Assembly (NCBI GenBank): GCA_965243385.1
Contig: CBDEUV010000002.1
Span: forward strand, 496,001 to 560,000
Origin: JANSYA01 sp965243385
GTDB lineage: Bacteria > Spirochaetota > Leptospiria > Leptospirales > Leptonemataceae
Reading direction: 5' to 3'
DNA length: 64,000 nt
This document shows, piece after piece, positions 49,027 to 58,093 of this stretch (its first letter is position 1; every line of letters starts with the position of its first letter). The notes under the pieces were generated by a model. The model ran no database searches. It was not told where the DNA came from and saw only the letters and a program-made list of their open reading frames with translations. The position numbers and the translations under genes are program-made.

Positions 49027-49965
49027 TCAGGCCGCCTGGTCGGAACCCGGGTTTACGGAACCGCCGCCGCCCTGGCGACGCAGCAGCTCTTTATACAGCG
49101 AATTCGCCGCTTGCTCGATATCCGAAGCCCAGCCGTTTACGCGGCCTGAGAAATACTGAAAGAAAGCCATGGCCGGAATACCGACGATCAGACCGGTCGC
49201 GGTCGTAATCAAAGCTTCTTTAATACCGCCCGCGACGACTTTGGCGTTGACCGAGTCGGCCGTGGCGATCGCGTCGAAGGCGCCGATCATACCGGAAACG
49301 GTTCCGAGGAATCCAATCAAAGGCGCGATCGTCGAAACCGCGGCAAGCACCGCCAGACCTCGTTCGGAGGCGACCATCAGACCGCCCGCCGCGCGTTCTA
49401 CGCCACGGGAAAACAGATCCGGATCTTTGCCGGAAATTTCAAGGCCCTCTCGCAGGATCGTCGCAATCGCCTGATCTTTATTCTGTTCGAGGATTTCTTC
49501 AGCGCCGTTCAAACCATTGCTCAACGTCGCGTCGCTGAGATCCTGCTGAAAGGTTTTGGTGGTTACTTTCGTAACTTGATAGTAATACAGGCGCTCCATG
49601 ATCACCATCAGGCCGACGATCGATGACAGGAGCAGCGGCCACATGGCCCAGCCGCCGGCGTTGAAATGCTTCACCAGAGCGAAGGTATCTGACGCGGCTT
49701 CGCCTTCGTCTTCCGTTTCCGCGTCTGATTCAGCCGCTTCGCCTTCAGAATCGCCGGCCGCTTCAGATTCTGCGGCGTTCTCAGCGCCCTCGGCGGTCGG
49801 CGCCGGAGCTTCTTGAGCCTGAAGGGGCGCCAGGACCTGGCCGTGTTCGATGAAAAGCCCCGCGTAGGCCGCGAGCACCATCGCCACCATCACCGCCACG
49901 CGGGCGTGTTTGCGATTGTTCCAGTTGATCCCGTCCAACCGGAATAAATTAAGAATACGTTTCAT
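49027..49965 (-). CDS. exbB: ExbB/MotA-TolQ-family proton channel protein
   Basis: A 312-residue protein with an N-terminal TM segment (about 22-42), an acidic periplasmic extension (about residues 60-95, mostly E, A, S and D), and three further TM segments with the ExbB core: W-P-L-L-L-S-S-I-V-G, then A-P-L-I-G-F-L-G-T-V-S-G-M-I and E-A-L-I-T-T-A-T-G-L-I-V-G-I-P. It forms the inner-membrane motor with ExbD. It is the first gene of the exbB-exbD-exbD-tonB run. The upstream region has a Pho-box-like repeat. The acidic extension is longer than in enteric ExbB. Confidence 0.88.
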   Translation of the reverse strand: MKRILNLFRLDGINWNNRKHARVAVMVAMVLAAYAGLFIEHGQVLAPLQAQEAPAPTAEGAENAAESEAAGDSEGEAAESDAETEDEGEAASDTFALVKHFNAGGWAMWPLLLSSIVGLMVIMERLYYYQVTKVTTKTFQQDLSDATLSNGLNGAEEILEQNKDQAIATILREGLEISGKDPDLFSRGVERAAGGLMVASERGLAVLAAVSTIAPLIGFLGTVSGMIGAFDAIATADSVNAKVVAGGIKEALITTATGLIVGIPAMAFFQYFSGRVNGWASDIEQAANSLYKELLRRQGGGGSVNPGSDQAA

Positions 49966-49989
49966 ATGGCGGCATATAACCCCGCCCGC

Positions 49990-50007
49990 TTTACAGAAAT
50001 GTTACAT
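49990..50007 (-). promoter_or_regulatory. Pho-box-like direct repeat upstream of exbB
   Basis: On the minus strand ATGTAAC, four bases (ATTT), then CTGTAAA: heptamers with an 11-bp period. It matches the orientation and form of the site at 47358-47375. It lies in the region shared with the divergent DUF5690 gene. Confidence 0.45.
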
Positions 50008-50106
50008 AACAAATACGTTCTCTTGTACTAAATCGTCATAAAAAGGCCGTCCGGGCGACCGAAAAGGGTTGCCCGACCCGATCCAGATCGCCCAGAATTG
50101 AAGAGA

Positions 50107-51417
50107 ATGAGTATATCGAACCGGATTCGCCGCTTTCTTTCCACTACCAATCACGCCATTTTCTGTTCCTACGCGACCTTCGCCGCCTTCAGCGTCTATT
50201 TTTGCATGTACGCCTACCGCAAACCGTTCTCGGCGGCGGCCTTCGCGGAAGCGGACGCGGTCCCCCTGCCGGGCCTGCCGGATCTACAGTTCAAAATCGC
50301 GCTGATCATCGCCCAGGTCCTCGGCTATACGCTTTCCAAATTCTACGGCATCAAATTCATTTCGGAAGTCTCGGCGGCCCGTAGAACCATATCGCTCATC
50401 ACCCTGATCGCGCTGGCCGAAGCCGCGCTGATCTGCTTCGCTTTCGTTCCGGCGCCGTACAACGTCGTATTTTTGTTTTTGAACGGGCTCCCGCTCGGCA
50501 TGATCTGGGGGCTGGTCTTCTCATTCTTAGAAGGGCGGCGTTTCACGGAAGCCCTCGGCGCCGGCCTGAGCGTCAGCTATATCGTATCGAGCGGGGCGGT
50601 CAAAAGCGTCGGCGGCTGGCTCATGCAAATGGGCGTCGGCGAATTCGCCATGCCCGCAGTCACCGGCCTGATATTCTTTCCGCCCTTTTTGCTCGTAGTG
50701 TGGCTATTGAGTCTGGTACCGCCGCCGACCCGCGAAGACGAAATTCTGCGCACCAAACGCGAACCGATGTACGCCGAAGATCGCAAACGATTCCTGAAGC
50801 TCTTCGGTCCAGGCCTCTTCGCGTTAGTATTTCTTTATATGTTCTTAACGGCCTACCGCGATTTTCGCGACAATTTCGCCGCCGAATTATGGGCCGCGCT
50901 GGGTTACGGCGCCCAACCCTGGATCTTTACCTTTTCGGAAATACCGATTACGCTCATTGTACTCGTCGTGCTGGGCCTGCTCTTCTTGATCAAAAGCAAT
51001 CGCCTGGCCATGGACGTGATTCTCGCGGCCATGCTCGCGGGCTCCGCGCTGATCGGCCTGAGCACCCTGCTCTATCAAATTGGCTGGCTGAATCCCGCCG
51101 CCTGGATGATTCTCGTCGGACTGGGATTGTATCTTGCGTATGTGCCCTACGGCTGCATCCTCTTCGAACGCATGATCGCCGCCGTGGGCTTCGCCGGCAC
51201 CGCCGGCTTTATGATCTATGTGGCCGACGCCTTCGGCTATCTCGGCAGCGTCGCGCTGATTCTGTACAAGAACTTCGGCGAACCGAATCTCGCCTGGGAA
51301 GACTTCTTCGTGCAGATTTCGTACGTCACCTCCGGCGTCTGTGTCGTCGCCTTTATCTTCTCCCTGCTCTATTTTTCGCCGCGCATGCACGCTCACGAAA
51401 AGGCGAACGCGCAATAG
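50107..51417 (+). CDS. DUF5690/MFS-type membrane transporter
   Basis: From ATG 50107 (a TTG at 50098 is in frame) the product has 436 residues and about twelve hydrophobic segments. Near TM1 it reads Y-A-Y-R-K-P-F-S-A-A, and later G-Y-T-L-S-K-F-Y-G-I-K, which recall the organophosphate:phosphate antiporter branch (GlpT/UhpT; Y-x-x-R-K and Y-x-x-S-K-F). The family is annotated DUF5690 in other bacteria and has no proven substrate that I know of. It is divergent from exbB, with a Pho-box-like site between, which fits uptake of a phosphorylated compound after its outer membrane passage; that link is inference. Confidence 0.7.
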   Translation: MSISNRIRRFLSTTNHAIFCSYATFAAFSVYFCMYAYRKPFSAAAFAEADAVPLPGLPDLQFKIALIIAQVLGYTLSKFYGIKFISEVSAARRTISLITLIALAEAALICFAFVPAPYNVVFLFLNGLPLGMIWGLVFSFLEGRRFTEALGAGLSVSYIVSSGAVKSVGGWLMQMGVGEFAMPAVTGLIFFPPFLLVVWLLSLVPPPTREDEILRTKREPMYAEDRKRFLKLFGPGLFALVFLYMFLTAYRDFRDNFAAELWAALGYGAQPWIFTFSEIPITLIVLVVLGLLFLIKSNRLAMDVILAAMLAGSALIGLSTLLYQIGWLNPAAWMILVGLGLYLAYVPYGCILFERMIAAVGFAGTAGFMIYVADAFGYLGSVALILYKNFGEPNLAWEDFFVQISYVTSGVCVVAFIFSLLYFSPRMHAHEKANAQ

Positions 51418-51830
51418 GCAAAAGCGAAACGAAGCGCGAAAACGAGCAGTGAAATGATGCGGGGGGCGCCGCCCCCCGGGCTCCGGCCCGGCGTTCGCCG
51501 CGACTATCCCGCGTTTCTGGTGGCTTACGCGCCTGCGCCACCCCCCGGTCACGGGAGCGCGCCCGTAGCTCAACTACAGCGCCGCGAATACTCGATCAAG
51601 TCGACGCACGCGCAGCCCGCCCCCGTGGGAGGACGTGATATACGTGGCGGAGGGTCGAAGTACCCGCGGGCGGGACCGGTTGGCTCGACCGCGAAGGGCG
51701 GCGATCATATCACAAAAACCGTCCGATCACAAGCCGAAAATGTCGCAGGGGCGTGCTAAGCTACGATGGGGAGCCCTGCCTTCTCCCCGACCGCGCCAAC
51801 CGCGTTTGAAGCAACGGCCGGGCGATAGGT
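51418..51830. other. GC-rich intergenic region with hairpins
   Basis: About 410 bp between convergent genes. GGGGGGC (51461-51467) pairs with GCCCCCC (51471-51477), directly followed by CCGGG/CCCGG pairing around 51476-51495. There is no T-run, so a typical terminator is not evident. Open frames here have biased Arg/Pro/Gly content and no ribosome sites. I see no gene. Confidence 0.5.
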
Positions 51831-52856
51831 CTATCGACAGGCCGAAATAGTCGCAAGCGCGCGGCGAATGTGCGCCTTTTCGAACGCGTCCACGCCGTCG
51901 TCGAGGCTCGCCAGGCGCCCGCGCATATATTCTTCCCCGGGGCCGAAGGCGGGCGGACACATGGTCGCGAAAAATTCGTAGGCCGACAGACGATCGTAGT
52001 AGTTCTCGCCGCGCATTCGCAGATAATAATACAAATTCGTGCGATCGCGATCGGAAAGGTTCAGCACGATAAAATATTCTTCGCAGCGTTTGATCAAAAT
52101 ATCCGGCAATTCGTTGGCGCTGTCGCAACCCCGGGCCAGTTCTTTCACATACGCGTCGTATTCCGCGAGCGCCATATTGCTGGCGTCGCGCCGACTCGAA
52201 ACGTCGAGAAATCCTTTGCGCACCAGGGTCTTATCGAAGGGATTGATTAGCTCCAGGCTGTAACTGCCTTCGCTCGCCTGCGCGACCTCCAGCTCGATGA
52301 CCAGCCGCCGACCGTCTTCAGAGATTTCGAGATCGCGAACCGGAATATCGCGTTGCGAAGCGTCGTTGCGCACCCGCACCCGCGTGACGTCCTTAAAGAA
52401 ATTATTCCCGGTGACCGAGAAACGAAAGCGCTCCTGACTGCGATTGTTTACGGACAAGACCCGATCGCTTTCCGGGTCGAGCTCCGGCCGGCGCGAAATA
52501 ATGATACGCAGAGGTTGCCAGGCCGACCAGACCGTAACCCGCCCGAAATCGTTCAGGGGCGTCGTGCGAATCTCGTAGCGGCCCACCGCCAGGTCGACCT
52601 TCATAAAGGTCGCGCGGACGTCGGTTTCGCTGATGATCTTATCCGGATTGTCGGCGCTGCGAACCTGGACCTTGTAGCCGCGCGCGCCCGAGATCGGCTT
52701 CCAGGCGACGTAGCCGTCTTTTATTCTTTCGGGAACGTCCTGCGCGAAGGCGCCCGTCGCGACCAGCATCGCCGCGGTGGTGAAAGCCGCAATCAAAGCG
52801 GCCGCCGGCGCGGCGAAATGATTCAAACGTGAAGAAGCGTGGCGATGCTGCTGCAT
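51831..52856 (-). CDS. exported Fn3/IPT-like beta-domain protein
   Basis: From ATG 52856 the 341-residue product has a signal peptide (cleavage after A-F-A, about residue 38). Residues about 45-120 form a fibronectin-like domain (Y-V-A-W-K-P, A-R-G-Y-K-V-Q-V), about 130-225 a second Ig-like domain (F-R-F-S-V-T-G-N-N-F-F), and the C-terminal 120 residues are helical with four cysteines. It begins 22 bp after the FecR/Fn3 gene and resembles that protein's domains. The role is unknown; an envelope structural or ligand-binding function within the cyclase operon is possible. The ribosome site is weak, suggesting coupling to the upstream gene. Confidence 0.65.
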   Translation of the reverse strand: MQQHRHASSRLNHFAAPAAALIAAFTTAAMLVATGAFAQDVPERIKDGYVAWKPISGARGYKVQVRSADNPDKIISETDVRATFMKVDLAVGRYEIRTTPLNDFGRVTVWSAWQPLRIIISRRPELDPESDRVLSVNNRSQERFRFSVTGNNFFKDVTRVRVRNDASQRDIPVRDLEISEDGRRLVIELEVAQASEGSYSLELINPFDKTLVRKGFLDVSSRRDASNMALAEYDAYVKELARGCDSANELPDILIKRCEEYFIVLNLSDRDRTNLYYYLRMRGENYYDRLSAYEFFATMCPPAFGPGEEYMRGRLASLDDGVDAFEKAHIRRALATISACR

Positions 52857-52878
52857 CTGACCATTATTTTCGGGCCGC

Positions 52879-54822
52879 TCATTCCTTGTAAATCGTATCG
52901 GGTGAAATAAATTCAATGTCTTCGGGCCGCAAATTGTCCAGTCGGTTATCGGTGGTGATCGTAAAGCGCGCGCCGGTCTGCTCCGAACGATTGGAAATCG
53001 GTCGGGCCTGGGCCTCCCAGCTGAAGGCGCCGACGTCGAGTTTCGAGAAATCGCTCAGCGTAAACGCGGGTCGATTCACGTTTTTTTCAAGCACCAGCTG
53101 CCGGCCCCCGCCCGCGCCTTTGTACAGGCGAAAGCGATAGCCCCGCGCGCTCCGCGCGGCCTTCCAGCGAAAACCGATCGACCTGGCGCCGGAAACATTC
53201 ACCCGTGAATTCACCGGAGCGATCGCGGCCATCGTGGGACCCTGATTGCGCTCCGCTTCCGCGGCGTTTTTACGCGCGGCCTCTTCCCGGGCGTTGGTCG
53301 CGGGATCGGCCTCCTGATTTTTGCGCGCAGCAGAACGTGCCGCGATTTCGGAGCGCTCCAGCACTTCAAAACGGGTCGAAGTGGAAAAACTCGACTGCGT
53401 CGTGCCGGAGCTGCCGCGCACGCGCCAGTAATAGGTGCCCGTCTCGGTCACCGGATTTTGAAAATAGCTGCTGCTTGTCGTCTCGTCGACGATGATCGTC
53501 TGAAACGAAGGATCCCGACTGACCTGGACCTGAAACAAATTCATCTCCGGAGACGCGCGCCAGGCGAAGGTGACGTTGTTCTGTGCGTCTTCCCGGGCCA
53601 GAGGCACGCCCGCGCTGGGAGCGCCCGGCTGCGGAACATCAAAGCCTTCTTTGCGTTCGATACGAAAATTCGAGGCGGCGCTCAACTGCTCCGGCACGCC
53701 GTCCATTCCCGAGCGACTGCGCACGCGCCAGTAATAGCTGCCGGCGTCCATACCGGAAACCGAAAAGGAATTCGTCGCCACTGGAAAGCTGCGCAAATTA
53801 TTGCGAAAGCCGGGGTCCCCTGCGATCTCCAGAACATAACGATTGGCCAGCGCGTTCGCAGACCAGGCGAAACCCACAAGCGGCGGTTCCAGCACGTACG
53901 AGAGCCGCGCGCCGCGGGCCGGAGCAGTCAGGCGCACCGGCGTATTCGGCACGACCGAAAGTTTGCGAACTTCGCTGAATTCGGTTTTCCCGGACTCCTG
54001 ATTCTTGCCCCGCAGTCGCCAGTAATAATTGCCCGGCGGCATGGCGATGGTCGCGCCGTTCGCCCCGGCCGCGCCGCTCTTTTCGACTTTGCGAAAATCG
54101 CGCGAACGAGCGACTTCGTAGCGCAAATCATTAAATTTTTCGCGAACTTCCCAGCGCAATGGCACGCTACCGGAACCGCTCTTCTCAAGCGGCACCACGC
54201 TCTGATTGGCGGGCTCTTTGAGCTTGAGTTTAACTTCGCGGACAGTCACGCCCTCCTCGGAGAGATTCGCTTTCTGATCGGCGCCGATCGCGTGCGTTCC
54301 GGACTTTGTCTGAATGCTGGCGTTGCCTTTTTGCATGATCAGACTCAGCTCTTCGGGGTCGGAGCTTTCGATTTTCAGATCGGAACCGGATGCGACGTTG
54401 ATTGTACGATCGCCGGTTTGAATGACCAGTTCGGTCTGCCCGTCTTCGCCCTGCTGAATTTGCACGGCGCCGGTGTGAAAGCTGAGCTTCGGCTTCGCGC
54501 CGGATAGATCGAGAAAGAACATGCTGTTCTCGTCGATTTTAATGATTGTGCCGTCGTTTAAGTGTATGACCGCGTCCGACAATTTCTCGGAACGGATCGT
54601 ATCGCGATTCGTGAGCGCGCTGTTGTTTTCGAGGTTACTCCAGACGACCTGGTCTTCGAATTTGCGCTGGACCCGATTATTTTTATAAGTGATATAGCCG
54701 ATCGCTTCGCGGTTGCCGATATCGATGGTCCGCGAATAGTCCAGATAAAACAGCAGCAAAAAGAAAATCGCCACCGCCCCCATGATGGCGGGGTACTGCC
54801 ACTCTTTACTTAACGGACTCAT
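52879..54822 (-). CDS. FecR-domain protein with repeated Fn3-like domains
   Basis: A 647-residue protein with one N-terminal TM segment (about 12-29), so most of it is periplasmic. Residues about 45-190 form a FecR-type beta domain (A-V-I-H-L-N-D-G-T-I-I-K-I-D-E-N-S, G-A-V-Q-I). Then four fibronectin-like repeats follow, three marked by Y-Y-W-R-[LV]-R, an Ala/Glu-rich coil (about 485-525) and a last beta domain. GGAG precedes the ATG, which overlaps the end of the cyclase gene by 17 bp, so the two are coupled. Operons of cyclase, FecR and Fn3 proteins are common in Leptospira. By analogy it may read envelope state; no sigma factor is adjacent. Confidence 0.8.
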   Translation of the reverse strand: MSPLSKEWQYPAIMGAVAIFFLLLFYLDYSRTIDIGNREAIGYITYKNNRVQRKFEDQVVWSNLENNSALTNRDTIRSEKLSDAVIHLNDGTIIKIDENSMFFLDLSGAKPKLSFHTGAVQIQQGEDGQTELVIQTGDRTINVASGSDLKIESSDPEELSLIMQKGNASIQTKSGTHAIGADQKANLSEEGVTVREVKLKLKEPANQSVVPLEKSGSGSVPLRWEVREKFNDLRYEVARSRDFRKVEKSGAAGANGATIAMPPGNYYWRLRGKNQESGKTEFSEVRKLSVVPNTPVRLTAPARGARLSYVLEPPLVGFAWSANALANRYVLEIAGDPGFRNNLRSFPVATNSFSVSGMDAGSYYWRVRSRSGMDGVPEQLSAASNFRIERKEGFDVPQPGAPSAGVPLAREDAQNNVTFAWRASPEMNLFQVQVSRDPSFQTIIVDETTSSSYFQNPVTETGTYYWRVRGSSGTTQSSFSTSTRFEVLERSEIAARSAARKNQEADPATNAREEAARKNAAEAERNQGPTMAAIAPVNSRVNVSGARSIGFRWKAARSARGYRFRLYKGAGGGRQLVLEKNVNRPAFTLSDFSKLDVGAFSWEAQARPISNRSEQTGARFTITTDNRLDNLRPEDIEFISPDTIYKE

Positions 54823-56656
54823 ATTTGGCTCCCGAGGCCGCGGCTCTGGCGGGATCGTACTGGATACCCACGTACTCCCGCAGCTCTTCCAGATTGGACG
54901 GTCCTTCAGGATCGTCCGTTCGACTGAGAACGGCGAAAACGTGAATGGGTTTGGTCTTGCCCTTCACTTTCATTTCGTCCATCTTCGCCACCCGGTACAG
55001 GCCCTTCACCCGATCCAGCACGTGGTTGGTGATCAATATGTCCACGCCAAAGTGTTTGGTCAGCATCTCCGTCCGGCTGGCGAGATTCACTGTATCGCCG
55101 ATCACCGTATATTCCAGCTTTTCGTCCGAACCGATTTGACCGGCGACCACCTGGCCGATATTGATGCCCGCCCCCATGTGGATCAGCGGCTTACGCGCGG
55201 AACCCCGGCCCTTGTTAAAATCGATCAACTCGTCGCGCATGCGCAGCGCCGCGTTCACCGCGTTTTCGGCTTCGTTGCCGTGCGGACGAAAGGCCCCCCA
55301 GACCGCCATCAGCGCGTCGCCGATGTACTTATCGACGCGGCCGTCGGTCTCGTTCACGCAACGAACCATGCGCGTAAAATAGCCGTTTAGAAATTCGACC
55401 ACTTCTTCCGGTCGCAGCTTTTCAGACATTGCAGTGAAACCGCGAATGTCGGAGAAGAACACCGCCACCTCTTTGCGTTCACCGCCGAGCGCCAGTTCGC
55501 CGGACATGGCCATCTCGGTGAGCTCTTTATCGACGAATTTCCCGAAGCTCACCTTCAGGTTCTCGCGTTCCATCAGGCCGTGGCTCATATTGTTAAACGA
55601 ATCGGTCAACAGGCCGATTTCGTCGTGGCTCTGAGGCCGCAGATCCACGCCGTAATTTCCGTCGCGGATCATGCGCGCCGCGGTGACCAGCTTGAGCACC
55701 GGCTGGGTCAGCCCGCGCGCGAAAAAGAATACGATCAGTACGGCCAGCGCGACCACCACGATCATTAAATACAAATTGCGGCGCTGGATATTATTCACTT
55801 CGGCGAAGGCCTTATCCTCCGAAACGGTCGAGATGATACCCAGACCGCCGAAGGGCAGCTTGCGAAAGCTGCCGAGATGCCAGTCGCCTTCCGAATCCTG
55901 GTAGCGCATCAGGCCGTTGTTCACGGGGTTCGTGCGCATATTCGCGACGATCGGCGAATCGGCCAGGCGCGTTCCGGACACCACGATATTCTGATCGGAG
56001 TGCGCGACGACCGTGCCGTCGTCGTTGACCATAAAGGTTTCGGTGATCCCCGAGGCCTGGAAAGCTTCGAGAAAGAAATTCATGCGCAAATAAGTAATGA
56101 GAATCTCGTTTTGTTTGAACGGAAAGCTGATGCCGACCAGCGGGGTGCTGAACCCCGGGCTCGCATTCACCAGTACGATCGAATCGGTGAAGGTCTTGCG
56201 AAACTCTTTCTGATATTTCGGAGTCAGACCGGTCAGATCGCCCGCGCTCAAATCGAATTCGCGCAAGAAGTCGGGGCTGATCAGCCGACGCTTCGCGCGC
56301 AGCCCGCCGCCTTCTCGGGCGTACACTCCCAGATAGATCAAGTCGCTGTCGTCGGTGAAGATGCTGCGTTCCAGAAGGTCCCGCGTATTCCCCTGACGTT
56401 CTAAGATTTCGGCGGAGATACGCACGCTCTGCCCGATCGTATTGACGCTGTTGCGAATATTAAGCGCGATGACTTCGTTGAGCTTGAGTCCGTTCTCCTG
56501 AACGCGCAGCTCGGAATCTTTACGAAAGAAATAACTGGCCGTAAGAATCATCCCGAGCAAACTTACGAAGATGATACCCGAGATGATGAACTGCAATTTG
56601 ATGCGGATCGTCCATCGCGACAGGCGAAACTCGGCTACTGTATCGTTCAAATCCAT
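54806..56656 (-). CDS. membrane adenylate/guanylate cyclase (class III)
   Basis: The 616-residue product has TM1 (about 23-45), a periplasmic Cache-like sensor (about 46-295), TM2 (about 297-318), a HAMP domain (about 318-372) and a class III cyclase domain (about 385-570). The cyclase has F-F-S-D-I-R-G-F (metal Asp), D-K-Y-I-G-D-A-L-M-A-V-W (second metal Asp) and D-T-V-N-L-A-S-R. Lys in the D-K-Y-I position agrees with ATP as substrate. It should make cAMP on binding a small periplasmic ligand. GGGAGTGG lies before the ATG. It is the first gene of a three-gene operon. Confidence 0.88.
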   Translation of the reverse strand: MDLNDTVAEFRLSRWTIRIKLQFIISGIIFVSLLGMILTASYFFRKDSELRVQENGLKLNEVIALNIRNSVNTIGQSVRISAEILERQGNTRDLLERSIFTDDSDLIYLGVYAREGGGLRAKRRLISPDFLREFDLSAGDLTGLTPKYQKEFRKTFTDSIVLVNASPGFSTPLVGISFPFKQNEILITYLRMNFFLEAFQASGITETFMVNDDGTVVAHSDQNIVVSGTRLADSPIVANMRTNPVNNGLMRYQDSEGDWHLGSFRKLPFGGLGIISTVSEDKAFAEVNNIQRRNLYLMIVVVALAVLIVFFFARGLTQPVLKLVTAARMIRDGNYGVDLRPQSHDEIGLLTDSFNNMSHGLMERENLKVSFGKFVDKELTEMAMSGELALGGERKEVAVFFSDIRGFTAMSEKLRPEEVVEFLNGYFTRMVRCVNETDGRVDKYIGDALMAVWGAFRPHGNEAENAVNAALRMRDELIDFNKGRGSARKPLIHMGAGINIGQVVAGQIGSDEKLEYTVIGDTVNLASRTEMLTKHFGVDILITNHVLDRVKGLYRVAKMDEMKVKGKTKPIHVFAVLSRTDDPEGPSNLEELREYVGIQYDPARAAASGAKYESVK

Positions 56657-56777
56657 CTAATCCACTCCCGCCCGAACCGTTGCCTGTCTGCACAAGTCCG
56701 TCGACGACATAATCCGCAGGTACACACCCGCCGAAAACAAGATTTTTTCAGTTTCATAAAATGGAGCGCCTCATCCC

Positions 56778-58001
56778 TCATTTGGAGGGGCGACTCAGTA
56801 TCTCGACCGCCTGCCGGATACCCGCCAGCGTCATATCCTGCATCGGAAACACTTCACGTATCTGGCGCAGCGTCCAGGGCCCCCGTCCTTCCGCCCACCC
56901 ACTCCGGGGAAGCGGATTCAACCAGACCGAATGCGCGAATCGCTCTCGCATTCGACGTAACCAGTAGATTCCAGGTTCAGCGCTCTCTTCACCGTAGTTG
57001 ATAGATCCGTAAGCCGAGTACAGCTCGTCGGGGGCCATACTCGCATCGCCCACTATAATCAGACGGGTGTCGGGGTGTTGTTCTTTCAAAAAACGTTCAG
57101 TCGGTATTCCCCGGGTTCGGCGAGCGTCGGTAAATAAAATGTCATACGGTGTATTATGGAAGAAAAAGGTCTTACATTCCCGAAAACGATCCCGTACCCG
57201 GTAAAATAGTTCCCGGGTTACGTCCACAAAAGGCAGCATCGATGTGCCGCCGTTGTCGAGCAGCAGGACGACCTGAATGCGATCGCGCAGCTCCGGGCGA
57301 AACTCCAGCTCGATCTCCCCACCGGCCCGCGCTGTTCGATAAATGGTTTCGGGGACGTCGAGCTCGGTCGGCGCGCCGTGGGGTTTCATATGTTTGAGCA
57401 CGGCCAGAGCGGAGCGGATATTGCCGCCGGCCAGGCTTTGTTCCGAGGAGTATTCAACATAGCGCCGATCGCCGATAACTTTCGACGCGCTTCGATTGAG
57501 GCTGTCGCCGAATACCCGAAAGCCGCCGGGAACCGGCGCGCCGGAATGACCGAAGGGCGAAGTCCCGCCCGTGCCAATCCACTTATTGCCCCCGTGGTGC
57601 GCTTCGCTTTGTTCCCGCAGTCGTTCTTCAAAGAGCCGCATCAGCTCTTCGCGACTCAGATTTTGGGTCACCGGCTGGATCTCGCCCCGCTCGATGGCTT
57701 CGCGCAGCCAGTCCCGGAACTGTTTCGTATACACCACGTTCGGATCGTTCAGGGCGACCGCCGGAAGATCCACGCCGTAAAAATAAAAGGCGAATGCGCG
57801 ATGATAGGCGTCGTTGTATTCGACTCGCTTCACGAAACACAGGCGCGCGAAAAGATAGAGCGCCTGCAGATCGGCGGCCATGCCGCGCCGGATCCCGCGC
57901 AGCAGCTCCAGATACTGATCGGCCCCGGCCGGCACGCCGTACTCGCGCAGCAGATATACAAAATTTCGCAGCAGCACCGCCCTTAGCACGCTTCGCCCCA
58001 T
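56778..58001 (-). CDS. VWA (CoxE-like) domain protein
   Basis: A 407-residue cytoplasmic protein. The N-terminal half is helical with many Arg/Phe-rich segments; the C-terminal half (about 215-400) is a von Willebrand A fold of the CoxE type. The MIDAS motif D-x-S-x-S is changed to D-N-G-G-T-S, keeping the Asp and last Ser but losing the first Ser; a later conserved Asp (V-G-D-A-S-M) is present. Such proteins pair with MoxR AAA+ ATPases in metal insertion or complex remodelling. The MoxR gene at 61058-61927 is on the same strand but a plus-strand P-type ATPase lies between. Confidence 0.78.
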   Translation of the reverse strand: MGRSVLRAVLLRNFVYLLREYGVPAGADQYLELLRGIRRGMAADLQALYLFARLCFVKRVEYNDAYHRAFAFYFYGVDLPAVALNDPNVVYTKQFRDWLREAIERGEIQPVTQNLSREELMRLFEERLREQSEAHHGGNKWIGTGGTSPFGHSGAPVPGGFRVFGDSLNRSASKVIGDRRYVEYSSEQSLAGGNIRSALAVLKHMKPHGAPTELDVPETIYRTARAGGEIELEFRPELRDRIQVVLLLDNGGTSMLPFVDVTRELFYRVRDRFRECKTFFFHNTPYDILFTDARRTRGIPTERFLKEQHPDTRLIIVGDASMAPDELYSAYGSINYGEESAEPGIYWLRRMRERFAHSVWLNPLPRSGWAEGRGPWTLRQIREVFPMQDMTLAGIRQAVEILSRPSK

Positions 58002-58093
58002 CCGGCCTGTCGAGCAGTTTATGACGAATACTGGCCCATCATATCCCGATTTTCAATTGACCCTGCACAGAGGTACGCCGGCAAAATCAAGCT

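Noticed and set aside
51418..51830. REP-like or terminator role for the GC hairpins
   Set aside because: Single occurrence in the window and no T-run; kept only as a description of the region.
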